A stretch of 64,000 nt of DNA from Alphaproteobacteria bacterium (GTDB lineage: Bacteria; Pseudomonadota; Alphaproteobacteria; Rhodospirillales; WMHbin7): contig JADFZV010000005.1 in assembly GCA_015232335.1 (NCBI GenBank), positions 57,628-121,627 of the forward strand, written 5' to 3'. The position numbers were made by a program, and so were the translations under genes. Below are positions 9,244 to 18,009 of this stretch, one piece after another; position 1 is the first letter of the stretch; every line of letters starts with the position of its first letter. The notes under the pieces were generated by a model, which made no database searches, was not told the DNA's origin, and saw only the letters and a program-made list of their open reading frames with translations.

Positions 9244-10406
9244 GACGCTTTCTCGATCTTCGCCGGGACGTGCCAAGAAACCGAAGCCAGACCCAAGCGC
9301 GAAACGATGGGGCGAGCGATGGCGGGAACGAAGGCCATGAAGACATCCGATCCCGAAGGCACCTCAAAGGGACGAAGGACCGCAAGTCCATGATAGGTTC
9401 CGCCCGACCGGCTGGGATCTTCATCCACAAAAAAGGAAACGCTTTCCCTGATTTGGGAAAACAGCCAGGTGGCTGCAATCGATGTGCCGAAAATGCCAAA
9501 GGGCTTCTGTGATTTTGCGACGTTTCTTGCCAGTTCAACAACACCGCCCAGCCAATCGACTTGCCGCTGAACGATGGACACGCGCTCAGGATCGGGGGAG
9601 GGCTCGGGCAAGGCATGATCCGCCGGTGCCAAGGATGCCACAACCGACAGCTCCTTGCTGACCCATTGGGTTGAGATGTCATCAATCACATAGCCTGCAC
9701 GGCGCAGAACCCGCGTGACCGATGCCTGGGAAAAGTGAGCAACATGATCGGCAACGCACAGATCAAAGATATTCAGGCTGGCATCCGGCACTTCAGCAAA
9801 CAACCTCCCGCCCTGGCGAAGCCGTCTGCGCAATCCAATCAGCATGGAAACGGGATCGGGAAAATGTTCAAGCGAATGGATCAGGGTCAAGAGATCGACG
9901 TCAATGTCGATAGCATCCAGATTCCCCGTGAACAGCTTTTGAAATCTAGGCAGCCCTGCCAGCCTGTCTTTATGCGTCTGATCGATCTCGAAACCCCATA
10001 GCCGCCAGTCGGCACGGATGCGCCCGAAGGCATCCAGCATGGCCCCGTTCCCACAGCCGATATCGATCAAATGTCCCTGGGCGGGCAGGTCGGCTTGACG
10101 AACCAAATGCTCGGCCAGCACCTGGCTTCGCCTAAGCGGAGCCCCCGAGGCGCTATCCATGACCGCCTGCTCGACTCCCCCGGATTGGTGGTAGATTTTG
10201 TAATTGCGATAGATTTCCTGAGTCTCAGCCTGTTGGGAGGCATCGCACCTTTTCTGCACGCCCCCACAAGCCTTGCAGACGAACAGGCGTCCGCCTGCCC
10301 GAAAGGGCTGACAGTCCGAAGTGACGCGAACCAGACGGGAAAAACCCTCGATCTCGGCAAGATCAGTGGCCGCGCAGTACAGACATTTATAGGAAGCGTC
10401 GCTCAC
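9240..10406 (-). CDS. Zinc-finger class I SAM methyltransferase, sugar C-methyltransferase type
   Basis: The three-part layout matches deoxysugar C-methyltransferases of the TylC3/NovU type. A zinc-binding N-terminus has CLYC near residue 9 and CKAC near residue 45. The central Rossmann methyltransferase has motif I LIDIGCGNGAML at about residue 112 and HSLEHFPDP after it. The C-terminal domain has FGIFGTSIAATWLF and FFVDEDPSRSGGTYHG, resembling Methyltransf_14. The family adds a methyl group to carbon of an NDP-keto sugar; which sugar is unknown. It sits 30 bases downstream of the transketolase genes and overlaps the kinase gene by four bases (ATGA), which suggests one transcript building a branched sugar. 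Confidence 0.82.
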   Translation of the reverse strand: MSDASYKCLYCAATDLAEIEGFSRLVRVTSDCQPFRAGGRLFVCKACGGVQKRCDASQQAETQEIYRNYKIYHQSGGVEQAVMDSASGAPLRRSQVLAEHLVRQADLPAQGHLIDIGCGNGAMLDAFGRIRADWRLWGFEIDQTHKDRLAGLPRFQKLFTGNLDAIDIDVDLLTLIHSLEHFPDPVSMLIGLRRRLRQGGRLFAEVPDASLNIFDLCVADHVAHFSQASVTRVLRRAGYVIDDISTQWVSKELSVVASLAPADHALPEPSPDPERVSIVQRQVDWLGGVVELARNVAKSQKPFGIFGTSIAATWLFSQIRESVSFFVDEDPSRSGGTYHGLAVLRPFEVPSGSDVFMAFVPAIARPIVSRLGLASVSWHVPAKIEKAS

Positions 10407-10436
10407 ACTACTCCCCGTGCAACAAGCGCAAGATCG

Positions 10437-11372
10437 TCAAGACGGCGCCGATTCCAGCGCCTTGCGCACCTGATCGGCAATCCCCTCGGGCTGCAGTCCA
10501 AAACGCTTCAACAAGGAATCCTGCGATCCGTAATTTTCGACAAAGGCATCGGGAAGAGCCAGTCGCAGCAAGGGACAAAGGCGTAGGTCGCGATCGATAA
10601 ACAGCTCGGCCAGGGCTGATCCCAATCCACCGATTTTACTGTGTTCTTCAATGCTGACGACAAGCCGGGCTTTGGCGGCAAACTGGATGATCGTCTCCTC
10701 GTCCAGGGGCTTGACCGTGGGCAGATGCAGCAAGGCGCAATCGATGCCCTTTTGGGCAAGCAGGTCGGCGGCCTTAAGCGCCCGATCACTCATAACGCCG
10801 GTCGAGATCAGCAGCACCGGCCCTAAATCACGCACCACGACAGCGCGGCCAAAGACGAAATCCGGCGCACCCTCAGGCATCAGAACGGGATCGCCGCCCT
10901 TGCCCAGACGGATATAAAGGGGGCCAGGAAGATCAAGGCTCGCCTTCATCATGGCCCGCATCTCGCTGGCATCGCTGGGCGCTACCACCGTCATGCCGGG
11001 AAGCGAGCGCATGAGTGCCAGTTCGTCGATGGCCTGGTGAGTTGGCCCCAGGGGCGCATAGACCAACCCGCCGCCGCTGCCGATCAGGCGCACGGGCAGA
11101 TGATGCAGGCAGACATCAAGCGCTATCTGCTCGAAGGCGCGGCGCGTCAGGAAGGTGGCGATGGTGTTGACGTAGGGAATAAAGCCCTCCATGGCCAATC
11201 CCGCCGCCATGCCGATCAGATTGGCCTCGGCAATTCCTTCCATGAAGAAACGCTCGGGAAATTCCTGACGCAGGGGCTCCAAGGTGCCGCTTCCCAGATC
11301 GGAGCCGATGAACAGCACCCGTTTATCTTGCCGGGCCAGTTCATGCACCATGGTCAAGCTGGCCTGGCGCAT
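10437..11372 (-). CDS. Transketolase C-terminal subunit (split transketolase)
   Basis: This 311-residue protein carries the pyrimidine-binding and C-terminal domains of a split transketolase. GIAEANLIGMAAGLAM holds the Glu that activates the thiamine diphosphate aminopyrimidine, and ISIEEH-like sequence (VVSIEEHSKIGG) lies in the C-terminal domain. Its ATG immediately follows the TGA of the N-terminal subunit gene, so the two are translationally coupled. Full-length transketolases are about 650 residues and the two products here sum to 592. Split pairs inside sugar clusters are expected to move two-carbon units, a role inferred here from the neighbouring C-methyltransferase and SDR genes. Confidence 0.88.
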   Translation of the reverse strand: MRQASLTMVHELARQDKRVLFIGSDLGSGTLEPLRQEFPERFFMEGIAEANLIGMAAGLAMEGFIPYVNTIATFLTRRAFEQIALDVCLHHLPVRLIGSGGGLVYAPLGPTHQAIDELALMRSLPGMTVVAPSDASEMRAMMKASLDLPGPLYIRLGKGGDPVLMPEGAPDFVFGRAVVVRDLGPVLLISTGVMSDRALKAADLLAQKGIDCALLHLPTVKPLDEETIIQFAAKARLVVSIEEHSKIGGLGSALAELFIDRDLRLCPLLRLALPDAFVENYGSQDSLLKRFGLQPEGIADQVRKALESAPS

Positions 11373-12218
11373 TCATCCCTCCCCTAGCGCGCTTCGAATG
11401 CGCGCCATGGTTTCCAAAGGCAGATTCGATTTGTGATGCCAGGCAGGATCCCCCTCGGCGAAGGGAACGCCCTTTCCCTTCACCGTATGGGCGATGACGA
11501 TCAAAGGCCTGCCTGTCTCTGCTCGGGGAGCCGACAGCGCCTCAAACAGCGCAGGAACATTGTGGCCGTTCAATTCAAGCACATCGAAGCCGAAGCTTCT
11601 CCATTTGTCAGACAGTGGCTCAAGCGGCTGCACCTGTTCAGGCGGGCCATAGGCCTGAAGATGGTTGTAATCGACGATGCAACACAAATTCCCCAGCCGG
11701 TGCTTGTCGGCAGCCATCGCTGCTTCCCAGATCGATCCTTCGTTCAACTCGCCGTCGCCCATGACGACAAAAACGCGGGCAGCGCTCTTCTTCAGGCGCA
11801 AACCCAGCGCCATGCCAACCCCGATGGGCAGGCCATGCCCCAAGGCGCCGGTCGAAGCTTCGACTCCGGGTATCTTTCCGGCCTCGGGATGGCCGCCCAG
11901 GAAGGAATCAAACTTGCAGAAATTGCGAAGCTCTCTGGCGGAAAAGAAGCCCTTATCCGCCAGCAAGGCATAGAGGGCAAGGCAGCCATGACCCTTGCTG
12001 AGGATCAGGCGGTCACGTTCCTCCCAGCGCGGCTGGTCCGGCTTGAAACGCAGAACATGGTCGTAAAGGGTGCGCAGAATCTCGACCAGCGACAGCGAGG
12101 AACCCAGATGGCCGCGCCCCCCGCCCTCCAGCCCATCGACGATGGCATGGCGCAGCTTGAGCGACCGCTGATCAAGCCGCTCCTGCTTGGAATCGAGATG
12201 AGGGTCTAAAGCTGCCAT
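11373..12218 (-). CDS. Transketolase N-terminal subunit (split transketolase)
   Basis: The 281-residue product has the thiamine diphosphate domain. SKGHGCLALYALLA and GHPE precede ASTGALGHGLPIGVGMA, and the cofactor motif GDGELNEGSIWEAAMAA lies near residue 155, with the Mg-binding Asn in YNHLQAYG. The stop abuts the start of the C-terminal subunit. The second half of the active site must come from that partner. It is probably the first gene of the transketolase-methyltransferase-kinase operon, with the radical SAM gene 73 bases upstream on the same strand. Whether it serves central metabolism or the glycan locus cannot be told from sequence; the setting favours the latter. Confidence 0.88.
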   Translation of the reverse strand: MAALDPHLDSKQERLDQRSLKLRHAIVDGLEGGGRGHLGSSLSLVEILRTLYDHVLRFKPDQPRWEERDRLILSKGHGCLALYALLADKGFFSARELRNFCKFDSFLGGHPEAGKIPGVEASTGALGHGLPIGVGMALGLRLKKSAARVFVVMGDGELNEGSIWEAAMAADKHRLGNLCCIVDYNHLQAYGPPEQVQPLEPLSDKWRSFGFDVLELNGHNVPALFEALSAPRAETGRPLIVIAHTVKGKGVPFAEGDPAWHHKSNLPLETMARIRSALGEG

Positions 12219-12291
12219 GTCTCCACAAGATCAGATATATGCCCTCAAGAGACTATCTGCCGGAAGCGCCGGATGCAAGGCTTGGCAAGCA

Positions 12292-13641
12292 CTAACGGCT
12301 GCCCAGCGTCGGGCATACCTTGCAGGGATCGAAGAGCGGCCCCAGGGCCAGGGAACGGCGCAACTCGACAAAAGCCGGGGCGTTCCAAAAGGTAAAGAAA
12401 TCCTGAGATCCGTCCCAGGCGACTTCCTCGTGCCCAGGGACGGAAGAACCCATGAAGCAGCAGGGCGACATGGTGAAATCGCACCCAAAGATGTTGAGCG
12501 TTTGGTAGGGAAAGTAGCAGGGAAAGGGAGGCTGACGATTTTCGGGATTGGGACCATCGGTCAGCGCGGAGCCGGTTCTCAGCCCAAAACTGAGATGGGG
12601 AACGGGTTCCTTGTCCGTGCCATAGCGCGCCATGGCTTCAGCCCGGCTAAGTGCGTTAAAACGCTCGCCCTTGCGCAAGCGCTCCTCAAATTCAGGCAGA
12701 AAGACCGGATGATTCCAATCATCGAAAGACACCTCGACCTGCACCTTGCTGGATGCAACGGCCAGTCTGGTTTCCTCGACCAGCCGCTGGAAGGACGGAT
12801 GCAGATAAGGCGGCAGCTTGGCATAGGCCAGCGGCCCCTCTCCCGCCGTTGCCCGGGTTGGGTTCAAGGTCTTGAAATACAGGCGATTTGCCCGCAATTC
12901 GCTGCCCAGGCGAACGAAGGCCGGTGCATCCTCGATATTCTCGGCAGTCACCACCATAGACAAGTTGATCGCAACCCTTCTGTCATGCGCGTCGCGCCAG
13001 GCCACCAGTTTTTTGATTTCCGAGACGATGATATCGAACGCGCCGCTCCCCATGCTCATCATGCGGTCATGCACCTCTGGCGTGGCCGCATTCAGGCTGA
13101 CATGGAAACCAACAACCCCCGCATCCAGCAATATCTGGCGATAGCGCGGCAGCAAGCGACCATTGGTGATGATATAGACGATGCATTTGGGGTGGCGCAT
13201 CCGGCCAATCATGGCCAGAAGTTCTTCAAGATGGGGATTGATCAAAGGCTCGCCATGGCCTTGCAGGCCCAGATAGCGGGCATAACGTATAACCGGTGCC
13301 AGGCGTTCCAAATGCGCCGGTTCCAACAACCCCTTGCTATGCATCCAAGAATCGCAGAACAGGCATTTGGCGTTGCAACTGTGGGCGATGGGCAGGGCGA
13401 CATCCCAGGGATAGCTTTTCAGAACGGTCTGGCGCGTGGCGAATTCCCAGTTGTTGCGTTGAAAATTGATCAGAACGGGATCGTCGCGTTCCGGACTTGC
13501 TGCGAACTCCGCCAGCAACCCCAGGCAATTGGCCATCAGGGGATCATCTTGGAAGGCATCGGCAAGCTGGTCGGGATCGAACTTGGCGGCAAGCGCCAGA
13601 AGCTCGTCGAAATCGGCCGATTTCAGATAGTCTCTAAGCAC
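12292..13641 (-). CDS. Radical SAM protein with C-terminal cysteine cluster (449 aa)
   Basis: The radical SAM cluster motif CNAKCLFCDSW lies near residue 89, followed by YLGLQGHGEPLINPH, the usual GGE-like strand. The C-terminal third has CYFPYQTLNIFGC, SPCCFMG and CKVC, a cysteine-rich region resembling SPASM-type auxiliary cluster domains. Such enzymes modify peptides or sugars by radical chemistry; no substrate is evident. The first about 70 residues are helical and not recognised. It is read toward the transketolase genes and may head that operon. Its upstream region has a plausible promoter at 13850-13877. Confidence 0.8.
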   Translation of the reverse strand: MLRDYLKSADFDELLALAAKFDPDQLADAFQDDPLMANCLGLLAEFAASPERDDPVLINFQRNNWEFATRQTVLKSYPWDVALPIAHSCNAKCLFCDSWMHSKGLLEPAHLERLAPVIRYARYLGLQGHGEPLINPHLEELLAMIGRMRHPKCIVYIITNGRLLPRYRQILLDAGVVGFHVSLNAATPEVHDRMMSMGSGAFDIIVSEIKKLVAWRDAHDRRVAINLSMVVTAENIEDAPAFVRLGSELRANRLYFKTLNPTRATAGEGPLAYAKLPPYLHPSFQRLVEETRLAVASSKVQVEVSFDDWNHPVFLPEFEERLRKGERFNALSRAEAMARYGTDKEPVPHLSFGLRTGSALTDGPNPENRQPPFPCYFPYQTLNIFGCDFTMSPCCFMGSSVPGHEEVAWDGSQDFFTFWNAPAFVELRRSLALGPLFDPCKVCPTLGSR

Positions 13642-13988
13642 CCTGCCCTATCCCGTCTGCAAAGAGCCAAAAGCCCGAATGTCCGGCGGCCCATCAGAAA
13701 TGGGGGTAAATATCGCGATCATTCTTCAGATTGTTTCTTGTCTGCAGATAGCGGCGCCAGCGAAAGCGCTGCAAATCGATCCATTCAACCAAGCCACGCC
13801 AAAATCGCAGTTCCATGGAAAAAAACATCCCTTTTTGGGCAGACGGTTAATCATAGTTCAGCCTGGGGTAAAATCAAAGGCGCATCTTCCTTCTCCTGCC
13901 CGTACCGGTTCCCACCCCTTAAAGAATCAGCTTTCTTTACAATCACGTAACCAGTTACAGTGTGCCTTATACAGGCAGAGTGAAAGCC
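13642..13988. other. Divergent intergenic region
   Basis: This 347-base gap separates the minus-strand radical SAM gene from the plus-strand GT2-like gene. It is richer in A and T than its neighbours. It holds a candidate minus-strand promoter at 13850-13877 and a short inverted repeat GTAACcaGTTAC at 13947-13958 near the plus-strand gene. I see no coding region or RNA fold that I can support. Confidence 0.6.
13850..13877 (-). promoter_or_regulatory. Candidate sigma70-type promoter for the radical SAM operon
   Basis: On the minus strand TTGATT (13877-13872) and TATGAT (13855-13850) are 16 bases apart, close to the sigma70 consensus. Transcription would start near 13843, giving a leader of about 200 bases before the radical SAM start at 13641. 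Inferred by eye only. Confidence 0.35.
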
Positions 13989-15197
13989 ATGCCCAAGCCA
14001 AAGACCGAAAGCAAGCCGCCCTATCTCTCCGTCATCGTTACCAGCCGTAACGACGATCACGGGCATAATCTGATGGGGCGCATGCAGGCCTTCGTCGATT
14101 GCTGGTTCCATCAGGCGGCACGCTTCAATCTTTCCTGCGAGCTGATCATCGTCGAGTGGAATCCGCCAGCCGACAGACCCTCGCTGTTCCAGGCCCTAAG
14201 CTGGCCCAAGGAGCGCAGCACCTGTACCTTGCGCATGATCACCGTGCCTCCTGAAATTCATGCCCGCTACCAGCACGCCGACCGTTTGCCGCTCTACCAG
14301 TTCACCGCCAAGAATGTCGGCCTGCGCCATGCCAGGGGCGCGTTTGTGCTGGCCACCAATATCGATATCCTGTTTTCCGACGAGTTGATGGCCTTTCTGG
14401 CCGAGGGCAAACTTGATCCCGCCAAGGTCTATCGCAATGACCGAGTGGATGTGGAGGCCGATGTCGCCACCCTGAAGGGGCCAGTAGCGATTTTGGAGGC
14501 CTGCAACAGGCGCGTGATTCGTCTCAATGGCCCCAGTTGGACCATCGATCTGCGCAGCGGGCGGGTTTACAACATCTTCACCTCGTCCTTTTCCCTAAAG
14601 TTGGGCGAACGCTATGCCCGTCTGCGCCATCTGCTGTCTGTCGCTCAGCGCCTGCCCCGTCTGGCTGGCCTGATACTGGATTTGAGACGGTCCGGGCATC
14701 GGGATTCGGCGCAAAGGGTTCTGGGCAGTCTGGCCCGCCACGCCACGCCCTATAAAAGTGCTTTGCTGGCCCGCAAGGTGCGGGCTCATGTCAATGCCTG
14801 CGGCGATTTTACCTTGATGTCGCGCCAGAACTGGTTGTCCTTATGCGGCCACCCGGAATTCGACGGCTATTCCATGCATCTCGATTCCGTTCTGTTGCTG
14901 GGCGCCGTGGCCTCGGGGCGCGTTGCCGAAGAGGTGTTGCCCCACCCCATGCGCCATTTCCATATCGACCATTCCATCGGCTCGGGTTACACGCCCGAAG
15001 GCGAACAGCAGCTTTACGACAATCTAAGGCGGCGCGGCCTGCCCTACCTAAGCTGGGAGGATGTCGAGCGCAGCGTGCGCATGATCGCCTTTTCCCAGGA
15101 TCAGGGCCGGTTCAACGCCGACGACTGGGGCCTTGCTGGAATCGATTTTCCCGAAGCCACGCTACGCCCCCTTGACCAAGCGCCCATAAAGCCATGA
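13989..15197 (+). CDS. GT2-like glycosyltransferase family protein
   Basis: The N-terminus YLSVIVTSRNDD is the first strand of a GT-A fold, IIVEWNPP the next, and LATNIDILFSDEL gives the metal-binding DxD-like position. Later blocks are CGDFTLMSRQNWLSLCGHPE and FNADDWGLAG. All of these have counterparts in the product at 20103-21239, so the two are paralogues. The ATG at 13989 is chosen over an in-frame GTG at 13962, which has no ribosome-binding sequence; AGAGTGAAAG precedes the ATG. Its stop overlaps the next start as ATGA, so it is coupled to the unrecognised 460-aa gene. Sugar donor and acceptor are unknown. Confidence 0.75.
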   Translation: MPKPKTESKPPYLSVIVTSRNDDHGHNLMGRMQAFVDCWFHQAARFNLSCELIIVEWNPPADRPSLFQALSWPKERSTCTLRMITVPPEIHARYQHADRLPLYQFTAKNVGLRHARGAFVLATNIDILFSDELMAFLAEGKLDPAKVYRNDRVDVEADVATLKGPVAILEACNRRVIRLNGPSWTIDLRSGRVYNIFTSSFSLKLGERYARLRHLLSVAQRLPRLAGLILDLRRSGHRDSAQRVLGSLARHATPYKSALLARKVRAHVNACGDFTLMSRQNWLSLCGHPEFDGYSMHLDSVLLLGAVASGRVAEEVLPHPMRHFHIDHSIGSGYTPEGEQQLYDNLRRRGLPYLSWEDVERSVRMIAFSQDQGRFNADDWGLAGIDFPEATLRPLDQAPIKP

Positions 15198-16576
15198 TCA
15201 GCCAGCCCCCCTTTTATCTTGATCGACTAACCCTCCTGACCGGTGCAACGCGCACTGCAAATGAGCCGTCAATCCTGAAAGGACGGTTCCCAGCCTGGAC
15301 AAGCTTTGCCGCCATTTTCAAAGCCGATGAATCGCCAGCCCAAGGCCCTTACCTTGTTCAGATCGACCTTGCCGTTCTGGAAGGCAGCGTCGAGGTGGGA
15401 TTGGCCAGACCTGACGACAAAATCGCCGATGGCTGGTTGCTGACCCCAAGCGAAGGGCGCGTAACCGCCACCTTGTTTGCCCGGGATCTCTCAAAAATCG
15501 ATGCCCTGGTTCTGCGCAGCATGACTGATCAGCCTTTGGCAGTGCAGGTCTTTTCCGTCACGACAAATCCCTTGGCGCCAGCCATTCTTCCCAGCATGGA
15601 AAGAACCCTAACCGCCTTCTATGATCTGAGACGCAATCCAGCCAGCTTCGATTTCTCCATGTTCCTGATGGCCGCCGAGATCGAGCGGCATGACAGAATG
15701 CTTGAGGATATCTTCGTCGTTTTCCTGCCCCCCGACCATAATGCCCGCTACTACCTGCCCGGCGGATACGATGCCGTGATCGATGCGGGTTCCAGGCTCT
15801 GGCGCATGGAAAATATTCTGATCGCCATGCTGTCTTTATATCCAAATGTGCAGGGCCACGCACTTCTGACCGACAGGCGGCAAGGATATGCCCTAAATGC
15901 CGGCGCCCTCCACGCCTACCCTCCTCCTGCCACCAGCGACGAGATTCCCATTCATCTCGATTACCAGCGGGTTTTGAGCTGCGATGCCTTTACCCCCGGA
16001 TCGGCCCATAGGCGCCCCCAGGCCACGGCGCAGGGCCTACGTTATGCGCAGCAATGGCTGGAAGGGCGCGCCAAGGGCCGCAAGCCCGTCACCATCACGC
16101 TGCGCCAATACGGCTTCGACAAGGGGCGCAACAGTGATCTGGACGCCTGGCGCCGGTTTCTTGAAAGTCTGGACCTGACCACTTATTTCCCCATCATGAT
16201 TCCCGATACCGATGTCGCCCTCTCCGCCCCGCCGCCAGGCTTCGAAAATTGCGCCGTCATGCCCGAAGCCGCTTTCAATCTGGGGCTGCGCATGGGGCTT
16301 TACGCCTCGGCCTGGCTTAATCTGGCGACCAATGGCGGGCCGATGATGCTGTTGATGCTGGGCAGCAATCCGGCGATCATCTACGGCATTCACAATGCGC
16401 AGTCCGATTTCGGCAGCCGCCGCCAGCTTGAGACGGTGGGCTACCAGATGGGCCAGCAACCCGCCTTTTGCGGCCCGTTCCAGCGTCTGGTCTGGGAGCG
16501 CGATGCTGTTGAAACGATTTCAGGCGAGTTCCAGCGCATGGCGGCGTTATTGAATCAGCGGGAGCAGACATCATGA
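15194..16576 (+). CDS. Unrecognised glycan-locus protein, paralogue of 5729-7240 (460 aa)
   Basis: The first about 125 residues look like a beta-sandwich, possibly carbohydrate-binding (YLVQIDLAVLEGSVEVGLA and LVLRSMTDQPLAVQVF). From about residue 133 the protein aligns block for block with the product at 5729-7240: AFYDLRRNPASFD, WRMENILIAMLSLYPNV, RAKGRKPVTITLR, RNSDLDAW, IPDTD, NGGPMMLLML and AFCGPFQRLVWERD. The TPR tail of the paralogue is missing. I do not recognise the family; a GT-B-like fold is a guess. It overlaps the GT2-like gene before it and the B12-binding radical SAM gene after it by four bases each, so the three are translated together. Confidence 0.75.
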   Translation: MISQPPFYLDRLTLLTGATRTANEPSILKGRFPAWTSFAAIFKADESPAQGPYLVQIDLAVLEGSVEVGLARPDDKIADGWLLTPSEGRVTATLFARDLSKIDALVLRSMTDQPLAVQVFSVTTNPLAPAILPSMERTLTAFYDLRRNPASFDFSMFLMAAEIERHDRMLEDIFVVFLPPDHNARYYLPGGYDAVIDAGSRLWRMENILIAMLSLYPNVQGHALLTDRRQGYALNAGALHAYPPPATSDEIPIHLDYQRVLSCDAFTPGSAHRRPQATAQGLRYAQQWLEGRAKGRKPVTITLRQYGFDKGRNSDLDAWRRFLESLDLTTYFPIMIPDTDVALSAPPPGFENCAVMPEAAFNLGLRMGLYASAWLNLATNGGPMMLLMLGSNPAIIYGIHNAQSDFGSRRQLETVGYQMGQQPAFCGPFQRLVWERDAVETISGEFQRMAALLNQREQTS

Positions 16577-18000
16577 GTTCAAGGCGCAAGCTTCTGCTGG
16601 TCATTCCAAATCAGCGCTGGCTGAAGGACGATATCGTCACCACCTGGAACATCAATCCGCGCTTTTTGTGCGTCATGGGTGCCGTGGTAAAAGATCTGGT
16701 TGATGTCGAGATTCTCGATTGCCAGCGCTATGCCTTGACCGTCGAAAACTTTGCCCAGGAACTGCACAAGCGCCGCCCGGACTTTGTGGGCATTTCCATC
16801 CTGACCTCGGAATATCAGGAGGTGCTGGACGAGGCGGCGCGCATTTCCAAGCGGGAATTGCCGGACGTCCCTGTGATCGCGGGCGGGGTTCACGTGACCA
16901 TGGAGTATGAGCGCGTCATCGCCAATCTTGATATCGACTATGCCTGCCGGGGCGAGGGCGATCTGGTGCTGCGTGATCTTCTGCTGTATCTGCTGGGAAA
17001 GGGGCCGGAGCCGGTGACCGGCTGGGTCTATCGCAAAAAGGGCTTGGTCTTCACAGGTCCCCACAGCATCGTCGAGGACCTGACCGCCCTGCCCTTCCCC
17101 GATTATTCCCTGGTCGACTACAGCGACTATGTGATCAGCCAGCAGCGCCAGGGATCAAACCGGGTGCCGGAACTTCCGGGAACCACCCTGAACATCGCGC
17201 GCGGCTGCCCTTGCCCTTGCACCTTCTGCCAAGTGGCCAGCATTTCGGGAAAGAAAATCCGCTCGCGCTCAGCCCAGCAGATCGTCGAGGAGATTGAATA
17301 TCTGCGAGACACCTACGGTGTGCGCTCGATCGCCTTCTATGACGACAATTTCTTCCTGTCCAAGAAGATCGCCAAGGAAACCCTGGCCCTGATGAGCCAG
17401 CGCAAGGTCGGCCTGAAATGGTCGGCCGCCGGATTTGCCGTTTTTGCGCTTGATGACGAATATTTGGAGCTAATCGCGGATAGCGGCTGCACCTCGCTCA
17501 ACATCGCCATCGAATCGGGCAACGAGCGCGTGCTGCGCGACCTGATCAAGAAGCCGATCAAAGACCTGAAGACGTTGCCCGATGTCATCGCCAAGATCAG
17601 GCAAAAGGGCATCGACGTCATCGCCAATTTCATCATCGGCTATCCCGGCGAACGCTGGGACGAGATCATGGACACCATCCGCTATGCCGAAAGTTGCGGC
17701 GCCCATTACGTCAAGTTCTTCGTGGCCGTGCCCCTGAAGGGCACCGTGATGTACGACATGGCGGTCGAGATGGATGCCCTGGCTTTTCCCTCGCAGGACC
17801 TCAAGGTCGATTGGCGCCATGCCCAGCTTAAGTCCGACGAATGGTCCGAGCGCGATGTCAGCGCACTAAGGGTCTACGAGTGGGACCGCATCAATTTCAG
17901 CCCCGAGCGCATCGAAGACAGTGCCCGCATCTGGGGCATGACCATCGACGAGGTAAACCTCATGCGCCAGCAAACGCGCAACGCGCTTTACGATTCCTGA
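16573..18000 (+). CDS. B12-binding domain radical SAM protein (475 aa)
   Basis: Residues about 1-150 form a cobalamin-binding Rossmann domain (VGISILTSEYQEVLDEAA, then VIAGGVHVT and YACRGEGD). The radical SAM cluster motif is ARGCPCPCTFCQV near residue 213, with FYDDNFFLS and NIAIESGNERVL following as in BchE/HpnP-type proteins. These class B enzymes commonly methylate unactivated carbon or remodel rings. The lack of the base-off DxHxxG motif is common in this class. The start overlaps the previous stop as ATGA. In this locus it could methylate or rearrange a sugar or lipid carrier, which is inference. It is convergent with the epimerase gene, ten bases away. Confidence 0.85.
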   Translation: MSSRRKLLLVIPNQRWLKDDIVTTWNINPRFLCVMGAVVKDLVDVEILDCQRYALTVENFAQELHKRRPDFVGISILTSEYQEVLDEAARISKRELPDVPVIAGGVHVTMEYERVIANLDIDYACRGEGDLVLRDLLLYLLGKGPEPVTGWVYRKKGLVFTGPHSIVEDLTALPFPDYSLVDYSDYVISQQRQGSNRVPELPGTTLNIARGCPCPCTFCQVASISGKKIRSRSAQQIVEEIEYLRDTYGVRSIAFYDDNFFLSKKIAKETLALMSQRKVGLKWSAAGFAVFALDDEYLELIADSGCTSLNIAIESGNERVLRDLIKKPIKDLKTLPDVIAKIRQKGIDVIANFIIGYPGERWDEIMDTIRYAESCGAHYVKFFVAVPLKGTVMYDMAVEMDALAFPSQDLKVDWRHAQLKSDEWSERDVSALRVYEWDRINFSPERIEDSARIWGMTIDEVNLMRQQTRNALYDS

Positions 18001-18009
18001 TCCGTCACG

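Noticed and set aside
12217..13950. A 577-codon open frame on the plus strand
   Set aside because: It lies antisense to the radical SAM gene and its flank. The radical SAM frame has a complete motif set and coding bias, so the antisense frame is a composition effect.
13947..13958. An operator GTAAC-CA-GTTAC before the GT2-like gene
   Set aside because: The arms are only five bases and no promoter could be placed around it with confidence.
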